A DNA stretch of 5,627 nt from a bacterium (GCA_030433195.1 JAUIME010000372.1:1-5627), one strand, 5' to 3'; positions 1 through 5,627 are shown, counted from the first letter of the stretch. Notes: a model not told the origin generated them from the sequence alone. Translations and numbers: made by a program.

Positions 1-1370
1 AGGCCACCGCCGTCGCGAGCGCGCAACGCCAAGCGCGGCGCCTCACGACCGCACTCGCTGCCGCGATCCTCCTCGCGATCACGATCGGTGGCGGCTCGTG
101 GCTGTGGGTGCGCGGCGACGCCCGGTCGCGGCAAGAACGGCTGACGACCCACGTGCAGCAGTCCGTGCGCGAGACCGCCGCATTGCTCGGCGAGGCGCGC
201 GCGAGTCGCGTCGGCGAGCCGCAGATCTGGGGGCGTCTCATCGAAGCCGAGGAGCGCTTGCGCGAGTTCTCGGTGGCGAGTGCGCTCGACGACGCGAGCC
301 GCGCCCAGGTCACCGAGCTCGCCCTCGACGTCAACCAGGCGATCCGCGACCGCCGTATGCTCGAGCGGCTCGAAGAACTGTTGATCCGAGGCGCGTCGAA
401 CTACGACGCCGTGAGCTGGCGCGCGATGGAGACCGCGTACGAAGAGGCGTTTCGCTCGTACGGCATCGACGTCTTCGCCCTTCCGCGCGCCGAGGCGATC
501 CGCCGCTTGCGAGAGAGCGACCTCACGGTCGAGCTCGCCGACGCGCTCGAGCTGTGGATGAGCACGCACGCCGTCCTCGCAGAAATGCCGGAGTCCGACG
601 AGGCCGCCGCCGAGCTCGTCGATCCCTGGCTCTCGATCATCTACGCGATCGACGACGACCCGTTCCGGACGAAGCGCCGCAAGCTCTACCGACATCCGCG
701 CCGCAACCCCGAAGCCCTCCGCTCGTTCGTCCGCGACGCCGACCTCGAATCGCTCTCGGCCCGATCGCTCTCGTGGCTCGCGACGCTCGCGGGCGTGACG
801 GGCGACGTCGAGAGCACGATGTCCGTGTTTCGGCGGGCCATCGTGCTGCATCCCGACGACGCGATGCTGCACTTCGATTACGGATTCAATCTGCTCTACA
901 CGGGGGACTGGGGCAAGGCGGCCCGCGAGTTTCAGAGCGCGATCGCCATCCGTCCGCATACGAGCGGCCTGTGGCGATTGCTCGGCGTCGCGCTGCTCCA
1001 AGGCGGCGAACTCGAGGAATCGCACGGGGCTCTCGTTCGCGCCGTCGAGATCGATCCGCAACACGCGCCGATCCGGATCGACCTCGGTGCCACGCTCGAA
1101 GCGATGGGACGCATCGAGGACGCGATCCGCGCCTACCGTTCGGCCGTCGAAGAGATCGAGGATCCGTTGGCACACGGCCGACTCGCCCTCGCGCTCGCGC
1201 GGGCCGGGCACGCGAACGAAGCCCGCGCCTCGTTGAAAAAGTGTTACTCGGCCGGGATGCTGAACGGCTCCTGGCGCATGCCGTTCGCCGAGTGGCTCGA
1301 GCGCCACGAAGATCACATCGCAGACCTCGTCTGGTGGCAGAAGCTCGCTCGGTCGACGGCCGACAGGTGA
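1..1370 (+). CDS. C-terminal part of a membrane-anchored TPR protein, probably a Ser/Thr protein kinase (5' partial)
   Basis: The reading frame is open from base 3 to a TGA at 1368-1370, so the gene begins before the window. A GTG at 108 is in frame but is a poor start, because it would cut off a hydrophobic helix encoded at about 42-110 (LAAAILLAITIGGG core) that looks like a single membrane span. After the span comes a charged, helical region (about 130-750), then four to five degenerate tetratricopeptide repeats from about 759 to 1260. Several repeats end in the typical A-(I/V)-x-(I/L)-x-P pattern (AIVLHP, AIAIRP, AVEIDP). Known family background: in planctomycete kinases of the Pkn type, a cytoplasmic kinase domain is followed by a membrane helix and TPR repeats that bind partners. 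No kinase motif is visible because that part would lie upstream, so the kinase call is inference. It could instead be another membrane-bound TPR protein. The TPR call itself is firm. Confidence 0.75.
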   Translation, partial: ATAVASAQRQARRLTTALAAAILLAITIGGGSWLWVRGDARSRQERLTTHVQQSVRETAALLGEARASRVGEPQIWGRLIEAEERLREFSVASALDDASRAQVTELALDVNQAIRDRRMLERLEELLIRGASNYDAVSWRAMETAYEEAFRSYGIDVFALPRAEAIRRLRESDLTVELADALELWMSTHAVLAEMPESDEAAAELVDPWLSIIYAIDDDPFRTKRRKLYRHPRRNPEALRSFVRDADLESLSARSLSWLATLAGVTGDVESTMSVFRRAIVLHPDDAMLHFDYGFNLLYTGDWGKAAREFQSAIAIRPHTSGLWRLLGVALLQGGELEESHGALVRAVEIDPQHAPIRIDLGATLEAMGRIEDAIRAYRSAVEEIEDPLAHGRLALALARAGHANEARASLKKCYSAGMLNGSWRMPFAEWLERHEDHIADLVWWQKLARSTADR

Positions 1371-1432
1371 CCCGACGCCCGGTCACGGATCGCTTCGCGG
1401 CCGCGCCGCCGACAGCCGCGGCTTCGGTCTGC

Positions 1433-1438
1433 TAGTCT
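1433..1438 (+). promoter_or_regulatory. Possible -10 element of a leaderless promoter for the E1-like gene
   Basis: The hexamer TAGTCT ends seven bases before the ATG at 1446 and sits in an otherwise GC-only stretch. A sigma-70 type -10 box at this distance would place the transcription start on or beside the start codon, giving a leaderless mRNA. In agreement, no Shine-Dalgarno sequence is visible before the ATG. No convincing -35 box is seen. The call rests on one hexamer and its spacing, so it is tentative. Confidence 0.3.
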
Positions 1439-1445
1439 ACGCCGC

Positions 1446-2465
1446 ATGGATCGATACTCTCGACAGCGGCGTTTCGCGCCGGTCGGCGACGAAGGCCAGC
1501 AGCGTCTCGCGAGCTCCCGCGTCGCGATCGTGGGATGCGGCGCGCTCGGCACCCACCTCGCACAGCACCTCGTGCGCGGAGGCGTCGGGTTCGTCCGCCT
1601 CTGCGATCGTGACGTGGTCGAGTGGAACAACCTGCAGCGCCAAGTCCTGTTCGACGAGTCCGACGTGACCTCGTGCGTCCCGAAGGCCCCTGCCGCCGCC
1701 GCGAAGCTGCGCGCGATCAACCACACGGTCGACGTCGAACCGCGTGTCGTCGAGGTCGACGCGACCAACGTCCGCGGGCTCATCGCCGACGTCGATCTCG
1801 TGCTCGACGGCACCGACAACCTCGCCACACGGTTCTTGCTCAACGAGGCCTGCGTCGCCGAGGACAAACCCTGGGTCTACGCAGGGGTCATCGGAAGCCG
1901 CGGCATGGTGATGCCGATCCGCCCGGGGACCTCGGCGTGCTTCGCGTGCTTGCTGCCGGGCCTTCCCGAACCCGAGAGCGACGAGACCTGTGAGACCGCA
2001 GGCGTGATCGGGCCTGCCGTCGCCGTCATCGCCGGGCTCGAAGCCGCCGAGGCGTTCAAGATCCTCACGGGTCGCCACGACGCGCTCGCGCCCGGGCTCG
2101 CGATCGTCGACATCTGGGAGAACGACCACCGCATCGTTCGGCCGCCTCGTCGCTCGGATTGCCGCGTCTGCGCCAAGCGCGAGTTCCTGCACCTCGAATC
2201 CGACGCACACGGCGGTCTCGTCTCCCGTCTCTGCGGCGGCAACGCGATCCGCATCGTGCCCGCCCATCCGGGCCCCCTCGACCTCGATGCACTCGAACGC
2301 GCCATCGCCGCGTCGGGCCCCGTGCGACGCAACGAGTACCTGCTGCGCTTCTCGCGCGACGACCTCGAGTTACTCGTGTTCGAGGACGGGCGCGCCCTCG
2401 TGCGCGGTACCGAAGATCTCGACGCCGCGCAGGCGGCGTACCGGCGCTACGTCGGCGACCCTTGA
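1446..2465 (+). CDS. moeB: MoeB/ThiF/HesA family E1-like adenylyltransferase
   Basis: This 339-residue protein matches the bacterial E1-like family that uses ATP to adenylate the C-terminal glycine of the sulfur carriers MoaD or ThiS in the cytoplasm. It opens with the family's RYSRQ motif (residues 3-7), which fixes the ATG at 1446. Visible motifs are the nucleotide loop GCGALG (30-35), D54 with the NNLQRQ segment (61-66), the PK pair (79-80) and DGTDN (121-125). Zinc ligands appear as C165/C168 and C239/C242. C182 in TCETAGVIGP lies where MoeB and ThiF carry their conserved cysteine. Residues from about 255 form a small extra domain (LCGGNA, NEYLLRF, then a YRRYVG end) in place of the rhodanese domain of MOCS3/Uba4. 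Family knowledge does not separate MoeB from ThiF by sequence alone. The MoeB reading rests on the fused MobA-MoaD gene 1.8 kb downstream and the AOR gene beyond it. It may also serve thiamine synthesis. Confidence 0.9.
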   Translation: MDRYSRQRRFAPVGDEGQQRLASSRVAIVGCGALGTHLAQHLVRGGVGFVRLCDRDVVEWNNLQRQVLFDESDVTSCVPKAPAAAAKLRAINHTVDVEPRVVEVDATNVRGLIADVDLVLDGTDNLATRFLLNEACVAEDKPWVYAGVIGSRGMVMPIRPGTSACFACLLPGLPEPESDETCETAGVIGPAVAVIAGLEAAEAFKILTGRHDALAPGLAIVDIWENDHRIVRPPRRSDCRVCAKREFLHLESDAHGGLVSRLCGGNAIRIVPAHPGPLDLDALERAIAASGPVRRNEYLLRFSRDDLELLVFEDGRALVRGTEDLDAAQAAYRRYVGDP

Positions 2466-2546
2466 ACGCGACGCGCGCGCGCCGTCTCGACGCGATCGGA
2501 ATCGCGGCCCTCGCACCGCGTGATTGACGCCGTCGCGCGCGGGTGG

Positions 2547-2552
2547 GATTCT
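2547..2552 (+). promoter_or_regulatory. Possible -10 element before the NuoEF fusion gene
   Basis: GATTCT ends seven bases before the ATG at 2560, exactly the spacing seen for TAGTCT before the ATG at 1446. The two sites share an A at position 2 and the final CT. If it is a -10 box the transcript would be leaderless. A competing reading is that the G-rich run just upstream (2541-2547) acts as a weak ribosome binding site about 12 bases from the ATG and the gene is read through from the upstream gene. Low confidence. Confidence 0.22.
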
Positions 2553-2559
2553 GACGCGC

Positions 2560-4242
2560 ATGAACGAATACCGCACCGCGCCCGTCATCCGTGAGCTCAC
2601 GCGCCTCCAAGAGCGTGAGGGCTGGCTCCCCGAGGCCGAACTACGCGAGATCTCGCAGCAGCTCGGAGTTCCTCTGTACCACGTCGAGAGCGTTTCGACG
2701 TTCTACACGCACTTCCGACGCACGCGGCCGAAGCCGATCGTCGTCGAACGCTGCCGCGATCTCTCGTGCATGATGGCCGGCGGCGAGGCCGCCCGACGCG
2801 AGCTCGACGCAGCGATCGCGGATCGTGACGACGTCGAGATCCACGAGGTGTCGTGTCTCGGGCGCTGCGACAGCGCGCCGGCCGCCAACGTCGGCCACCG
2901 CACGCTGCGCTGCCCCGACGCGGCGACACTGCTCGCCGAGCTCGCGGCACCCGGATCGAAGGCCGTCCCGACCGAGGCGCGCTCCTGGCCCGCCGCGGAT
3001 CCTTACGCCGGCGACGACGCGCCCGCGCCCTACGCCGCGCTTCGTCGCGCGCTCGAGTCGTGGAAGGATTCGCTGCCGCCGGCCGAACGCCCCGCGATCG
3101 CGGCGCTGAAGGATGCCGGCCTCCGCGGCATGGGCGGCGCCGGCTTCCCCACGGGTCTCAAGTGGGAGCTCGTCGCGAAGGAAGATGCCACGCAGAAGTA
3201 CGTCATCTGCAACGCCGACGAGAGCGAGCCGGGAACGTTCAAGGATCGCGTGATCCTGCACGACCTGCCGCATCTCGTCCTCGAGGGCATGGCGCTGGCG
3301 GGGCTGTCGGTCGGCGCATCGCAGGGAACGGTCTTCATCCGACACGAGTACGGTCCCGAACGCGAACGCATCGAGGCCGCGATCGACGAGGCGCGCCGCC
3401 TGGGGGCGCTCGGCGACGACGTCTTCGGGCTCGGTTGGTCCTTCGACGTCGACGTCTTCGTTTCGCCCGGGGGCTACATCCTCGGAGAGGAGACGGCGCT
3501 CCTCGAGTGCATGGAAGATCGCCGCGGCGAGCCGCGCAACAAGCCGCCGTTTCCGGGGCAGCGCGGCCTGTTCGGGAAACCGACGCTCATCAACAACGTC
3601 GAGACGTTCGCGCACGCGGCCGCCATCATCGGCCGCGGGGTTCCGTGGTGGAACGACCTCGGCAAGGGCGACCACAAAGGGCACAAGTTCATCAGCGTGA
3701 GCGGCGACGTCGCGAAGCCCGACGTCCGCCTCGTCCCCATGGGATCGACTCTGCGCGAGCTGCTCGAAGCGTGCGGCGGCATGAAGGACGGGCTACCGCT
3801 CGAAGCGATCGCGCCCGGCGGCGCGTCGAGCAACTTCCTCGGGCCGGACGCTCTCGACGTCGCGCTCGATTTCCAGACCCTCGCCGACGCGGGGTCGATG
3901 CTCGGCTCGGGCGCCGCGGTGTTCGTCGCGAAGGGGCACTCGCTGCTCGACGTGGGACTCAGCGTCACGCGGTTCTTCCGCAACGAATCCTGTGGCAAAT
4001 GCGTACCGTGCCGCGTCGGCAGCGAGAAAGCCGTGGCGATGCTCGAAGGCCGCGACGCGCTGCCCGAGGGTGCCACCGAAGCGCTGCGTGCGCTCGAAGA
4101 GACGATGGTGCAGACGAGCATCTGCGGCCTCGGCCAGGTCGCGCTCGGGCCGCTGATGTCGATCCTCGATCGCTTCGGAGATCGTATCCCGACCGAATCC
4201 GCGAACGGCTCCGGCGCTCCGACCGACGGCCCTACCTCGTGA
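2560..4242 (+). CDS. NuoE-NuoF fusion: NAD(H)-dependent diaphorase (flavin, iron-sulfur) subunit
   Basis: This 560-residue protein joins the two NADH-input subunits of complex I, as in HoxF of NAD-linked hydrogenases and FdsB of NAD-linked formate dehydrogenases. The NuoE-like part (residues 1 to about 130) has a helical start and a thioredoxin-like fold with [2Fe-2S] ligands C65, C70, C99 and C103. The NuoF-like part (from about 155) carries GLRGMGGAGFPTGLKW (187-202) and CNADESEPGTFKDR (217-230) for NADH and FMN, then GEETALLE (309-316). It ends with the [4Fe-4S] ligands C478, C481, C484 and C522. All ligands are present, so it should be active. The ATG at 2560 is preferred over a TTG at 2524, which would add 12 non-homologous residues. 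It has no C-terminal 2x[4Fe-4S] ferredoxin domain. The last 15 or so residues are a Gly/Ser/Pro/Thr-rich tail. With an AOR-family gene downstream, its likely job is to link that enzyme to NAD(H) in the cytoplasm. This partner assignment is inference; the fusion call is firm. Confidence 0.93.
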   Translation: MNEYRTAPVIRELTRLQEREGWLPEAELREISQQLGVPLYHVESVSTFYTHFRRTRPKPIVVERCRDLSCMMAGGEAARRELDAAIADRDDVEIHEVSCLGRCDSAPAANVGHRTLRCPDAATLLAELAAPGSKAVPTEARSWPAADPYAGDDAPAPYAALRRALESWKDSLPPAERPAIAALKDAGLRGMGGAGFPTGLKWELVAKEDATQKYVICNADESEPGTFKDRVILHDLPHLVLEGMALAGLSVGASQGTVFIRHEYGPERERIEAAIDEARRLGALGDDVFGLGWSFDVDVFVSPGGYILGEETALLECMEDRRGEPRNKPPFPGQRGLFGKPTLINNVETFAHAAAIIGRGVPWWNDLGKGDHKGHKFISVSGDVAKPDVRLVPMGSTLRELLEACGGMKDGLPLEAIAPGGASSNFLGPDALDVALDFQTLADAGSMLGSGAAVFVAKGHSLLDVGLSVTRFFRNESCGKCVPCRVGSEKAVAMLEGRDALPEGATEALRALEETMVQTSICGLGQVALGPLMSILDRFGDRIPTESANGSGAPTDGPTS

Positions 4243-5174
4243 CCCCGGCCCCGTCGGCGGGCGGCGTCACGCGACTCGCGGCGACGGGCGCCATCCTCTG
4301 CGGCGGGCGATCGACGCGGATGGGACGTGCGAAGGCCCTGCTTCCATGGCGCGGCCGCGCCCTCGTCGAGCACACCGCTTCGGTCCTCGCCGGCGTCGTC
4401 GACGAGGTCGTCGTGGTGAGTTCCGAAGACCTCGAGCTTCCACCGCTCCCTCATCGCGTCGTGCGCGATCGCGCGCCCGCGCTCGGCCCCCTCGCGGGCA
4501 TCCGCGAGGCCCTCGACGCGGCATCCCACGAACTCGTCTACGTCACGAGCACCGATGCGCCGTTCCTGACGGCCGACTTCGTCCACGCGATGCTCGCGTT
4601 CGGACGCACGTCGGCTCCCGTCGTCGACGGATTCCCGCAGCCCCTCGCCGCGGTGTACGCGCGCCACGGTCTCGCGAACGCCGAGCGCCTCCTGGCCGAC
4701 GAACGACTGCGACCGCTTTGGCTCCTCGAAACGCTCGAATATCGCGCGATCCAGACCGACGAGCTGCCCGAGACCCAGTCACTTCGCAACTGCAACACGC
4801 CCGACGCGTACCTCGCGGCCGTCGCCGATGACGACCCGTCGCTTTGGCACACGGCCGCACCCGGAGATTCCGGATCGGGTCCCCCGACCCCCGACGTGAC
4901 GTCGATCGCCGCCTTGCCCCCCGTCACGATCGAACTCCTCGGACTCGCACGCCACCGCGCGGCGATCGACCGAACGCACGTTCCCCACGGAACGCTCGCG
5001 GAGATCCTCGCGACGCTCGACGCCCGACTCCCCGCCCTCGATCTCGTCGTCGACGGCACACTCTCACGCTCGTGGCTCGTCGCCCTCGACGGCCGCGATT
5101 TCCTGCGCGACGGCACGATCCCCATCGGCCCGGGCGACCGCCTCGTCATCCTCGATACCGCCATCGGCGGGTAA
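4239..5174 (+). CDS. mobA: Fusion of MobA-type molybdopterin nucleotidyltransferase with a MoaD/ThiS-type sulfur carrier ending in Gly-Gly
   Basis: The 311-residue frame starts at a GTG that overlaps the TGA of the NuoEF gene (GTGA), pointing to translational coupling; no Shine-Dalgarno is seen. Residues 14 to about 195 form a MobA-like nucleotidyltransferase: LCGGRSTRMGRAK (20-32) is the nucleotide loop, GPLAGI (83-88) is a family motif, TDAPFL (105-110) supplies the metal-binding Asp, and NCNTPDAY (184-191) is the MobA-type closing motif. The common GxDK has Ala for Asp (GRAK), while the Lys is kept. A Pro/Gly/Ser/Asp-rich linker (about 196-227) follows. Residues 228-311 match MoaD/ThiS ubiquitin-fold carriers: VTIELLG first strand, TLAEIL helix, GDRLVIL near the end, then a terminal Gly-Gly right at the TAA. 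Known chemistry: MobA links a nucleotide to molybdopterin, and MoaD is adenylated on its Gly-Gly and thiolated to supply dithiolene sulfur. One chain holding both is unusual. Nucleotide specificity (GTP or CTP) is not settled by the motifs. Confidence 0.9.
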   Translation: MTPAPSAGGVTRLAATGAILCGGRSTRMGRAKALLPWRGRALVEHTASVLAGVVDEVVVVSSEDLELPPLPHRVVRDRAPALGPLAGIREALDAASHELVYVTSTDAPFLTADFVHAMLAFGRTSAPVVDGFPQPLAAVYARHGLANAERLLADERLRPLWLLETLEYRAIQTDELPETQSLRNCNTPDAYLAAVADDDPSLWHTAAPGDSGSGPPTPDVTSIAALPPVTIELLGLARHRAAIDRTHVPHGTLAEILATLDARLPALDLVVDGTLSRSWLVALDGRDFLRDGTIPIGPGDRLVILDTAIGG

Positions 5175-5191
5175 CGCGACGAGGCGGACTG

Positions 5192-5197
5192 TTATCT
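5192..5197 (+). promoter_or_regulatory. Possible extended -10 promoter element before the AOR gene
   Basis: TTATCT (or TATCTT one base on) is preceded by TG and lies in the most AT-rich patch of the window, the 82-base gap between the MobA-MoaD fusion and the AOR gene. TG before a -10 hexamer is the mark of an extended -10 promoter, which can work without a good -35 box; none is seen. Transcription would start near 5204 and leave a leader of about 50 bases containing the hairpin at 5212-5227. This is a hexamer-level match and stays tentative. Confidence 0.28.
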
Positions 5198-5211
5198 TGG
5201 ATTCGTCTCGC

Positions 5212-5227
5212 GTGCCCTTTCGGGCAC
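5212..5227 (+). promoter_or_regulatory. Small perfect hairpin in the leader before the AOR gene
   Basis: GTGCCC (5212-5217) and GGGCAC (5222-5227) are a perfect inverted repeat around a four-base TTTC loop, 29 bases before the AOR start codon. The following bases (TCCTCTTACTGG) are pyrimidine-rich but not a T run, so it is a weak candidate for an intrinsic terminator. It could reduce read-through from the fusion gene, act as an mRNA-stabilising stem or control translation of the AOR gene. A six-base stem may also be chance in GC-rich DNA. Confidence 0.35.
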
Positions 5228-5256
5228 TCCTCTTACTGGAACGATAAGACCCCGAG

Positions 5257-5627
5257 ATGCACGGATTCCACGGACACTATTTGCGGGTGGATCTCACGAC
5301 GCGGACCACGGAGCGTGTGGCGCTGCCGGACGGCGTGCCGCGTCGGTTCCTCGGCGGCGTCGGGCTCGGGACGTGGCTGCTGCACCGCGAGTCGCCGCGC
5401 GGGGTCGAGCCGCTCGCGCCCGAAGCGGCGATCGTGTTCGCGTTCGCGACGCTCGTCGGCACCGCGCTCACCACGTCCGCAAAGTTCGCCGTGGTCGCCA
5501 AGTCCCCGCTCACCGGGATGCTGTGCGACGCCTTGTCGAGCTCGCGATTCGCGCTCGACGGGAAAGCCCTCGGGGTCGACGCGATCGTGATCCGGGGGCG
5601 CGCCGCCGAGCCGTCGATCCTCGTGAA
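5257..5627 (+). CDS. aor: N-terminal domain of an aldehyde:ferredoxin oxidoreductase (AOR) family tungsten/molybdenum-pterin enzyme (3' partial)
   Basis: The ATG at 5257 opens 123 codons that run off the window. The start fits the family pattern, in which a short Gly-containing segment leads straight into the first strand (YLRVDLTT, residues 8-15). Other matches to the N-terminal AOR domain are RRFLGGVGLGTWLL (29-42), GVEPLAPE (49-56), VVAKSPLTG (79-87) and GVDAIVIRGRA (106-116). This domain of the family helps bind the bis-pterin tungsten cofactor, and the cytoplasmic enzymes oxidise aldehydes or, in relatives, reduce acids or aromatic rings. The remaining roughly 480 residues, including the [4Fe-4S] cysteines, are outside the window. 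Oddly, the usual Gly-Arg-Tyr/Phe at about residue 76 reads Ala-Lys-Phe (75-77), and the usual Asn-Ser-Gly-Gly reads Leu-Ser-Ser-Ser (93-96), both in the pterin-contact region. The substrate cannot be named. The upstream NuoEF and cofactor genes fit an NAD-linked enzyme. No strong ribosome binding site is seen; GGA at 5238-5240 is too far away. Confidence 0.88.
   Translation, partial: MHGFHGHYLRVDLTTRTTERVALPDGVPRRFLGGVGLGTWLLHRESPRGVEPLAPEAAIVFAFATLVGTALTTSAKFAVVAKSPLTGMLCDALSSSRFALDGKALGVDAIVIRGRAAEPSILV

Noticed and set aside
1414..1423. Ten-base perfect palindrome AGCCGCGGCT upstream of the E1-like gene, considered as an operator or terminator
   Set aside because: It leaves no loop for a stem, no T run follows, and palindromes made almost only of G and C are expected by chance here.
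98..1435. A 445-codon plus-strand frame overlapping the TPR gene in another frame
   Set aside because: Its translation is extremely rich in Arg, Ala and Pro with no recognisable motif, while the overlapping frame shows a membrane helix and TPR repeats. It is a GC-driven shadow frame.
1437..2267. A 276-codon minus-strand frame opposite the E1-like gene
   Set aside because: The plus-strand frame has every family motif. The minus frame has no family resemblance and is rich in Asp, Arg, Gly and Val, as expected for an antisense shadow in GC-rich DNA.
2466..2559. Alternating GC run in the gap before the NuoEF gene, considered as a repeat or structural element
   Set aside because: The CGCGCG runs are short and irregular, and similar runs occur inside the coding regions, so nothing sets them apart.
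2641..3684. A 347-codon minus-strand frame opposite the NuoEF fusion
   Set aside because: No motif and Arg/Ala/Asp-rich composition; the opposite strand carries a complete, motif-verified enzyme.
2853..4238. In-frame upstream extension of the MobA-MoaD frame into the NuoEF gene
   Set aside because: The extension is Arg/Pro/Ala-rich shadow sequence. MobA homology starts just after the GTG at 4239, which forms a natural GTGA overlap.
3474..4667. A 397-codon minus-strand frame spanning the NuoEF/MobA junction
   Set aside because: It runs antisense across two well-supported genes and shows only low-complexity Ser/Arg/Pro-rich sequence.

Overview
The window is very GC-rich, and every gene I can support lies on the plus strand. 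The best guess for the host is a high-GC planctomycete. The reason is the first gene, whose remnant has the layout often seen at the C-terminal end of planctomycete Ser/Thr protein kinases: one transmembrane helix, a long helical region, then tetratricopeptide repeats. Myxobacteria have similar kinases, so the phylum is an inference and not a demonstrated fact.

Layout: (1) 1-1370 is the C-terminal part of a membrane-anchored TPR protein whose N-terminus lies before the window. (2) 1446-2465 is a MoeB/ThiF/HesA-type E1-like adenylyltransferase with its zinc cysteines and E1-type cysteine intact. (3) 2560-4242 is a NuoE-NuoF fusion, a diaphorase module with ligands for one [2Fe-2S] and one [4Fe-4S] cluster and the NADH/FMN motifs. 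(4) 4239-5174 starts on a GTGA overlap with gene 3. It encodes a fusion of a MobA-type molybdopterin nucleotidyltransferase with a MoaD/ThiS-type ubiquitin-fold sulfur carrier ending in a free Gly-Gly. (5) From 5257 to the window end is the N-terminal domain of an aldehyde:ferredoxin oxidoreductase (AOR) family protein, cut off by the window edge.

Genes 2 to 5 read as one functional set. The AOR-family enzyme would be the tungsten- or molybdenum-pterin catalyst. The NuoEF fusion would pass its electrons to or from NAD(H). The E1-like enzyme would adenylate the Gly-Gly tail of the MoaD domain so that it can carry sulfur for the dithiolene of the cofactor, and the MobA domain may modify or handle the finished pterin. 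The fused MobA-MoaD protein next to its probable E1 partner and an AOR gene is the most unusual item here. The AOR fragment also departs from the usual pterin-binding residues. The kinase-like gene upstream is probably a separate unit.

The gaps between genes are short (75, 94 and 82 bases). They hold -10-like hexamers, two of them at the spacing expected for leaderless transcripts, and a small hairpin before the AOR gene. I see no RNA genes, mobile elements, CRISPR arrays or long repeats.
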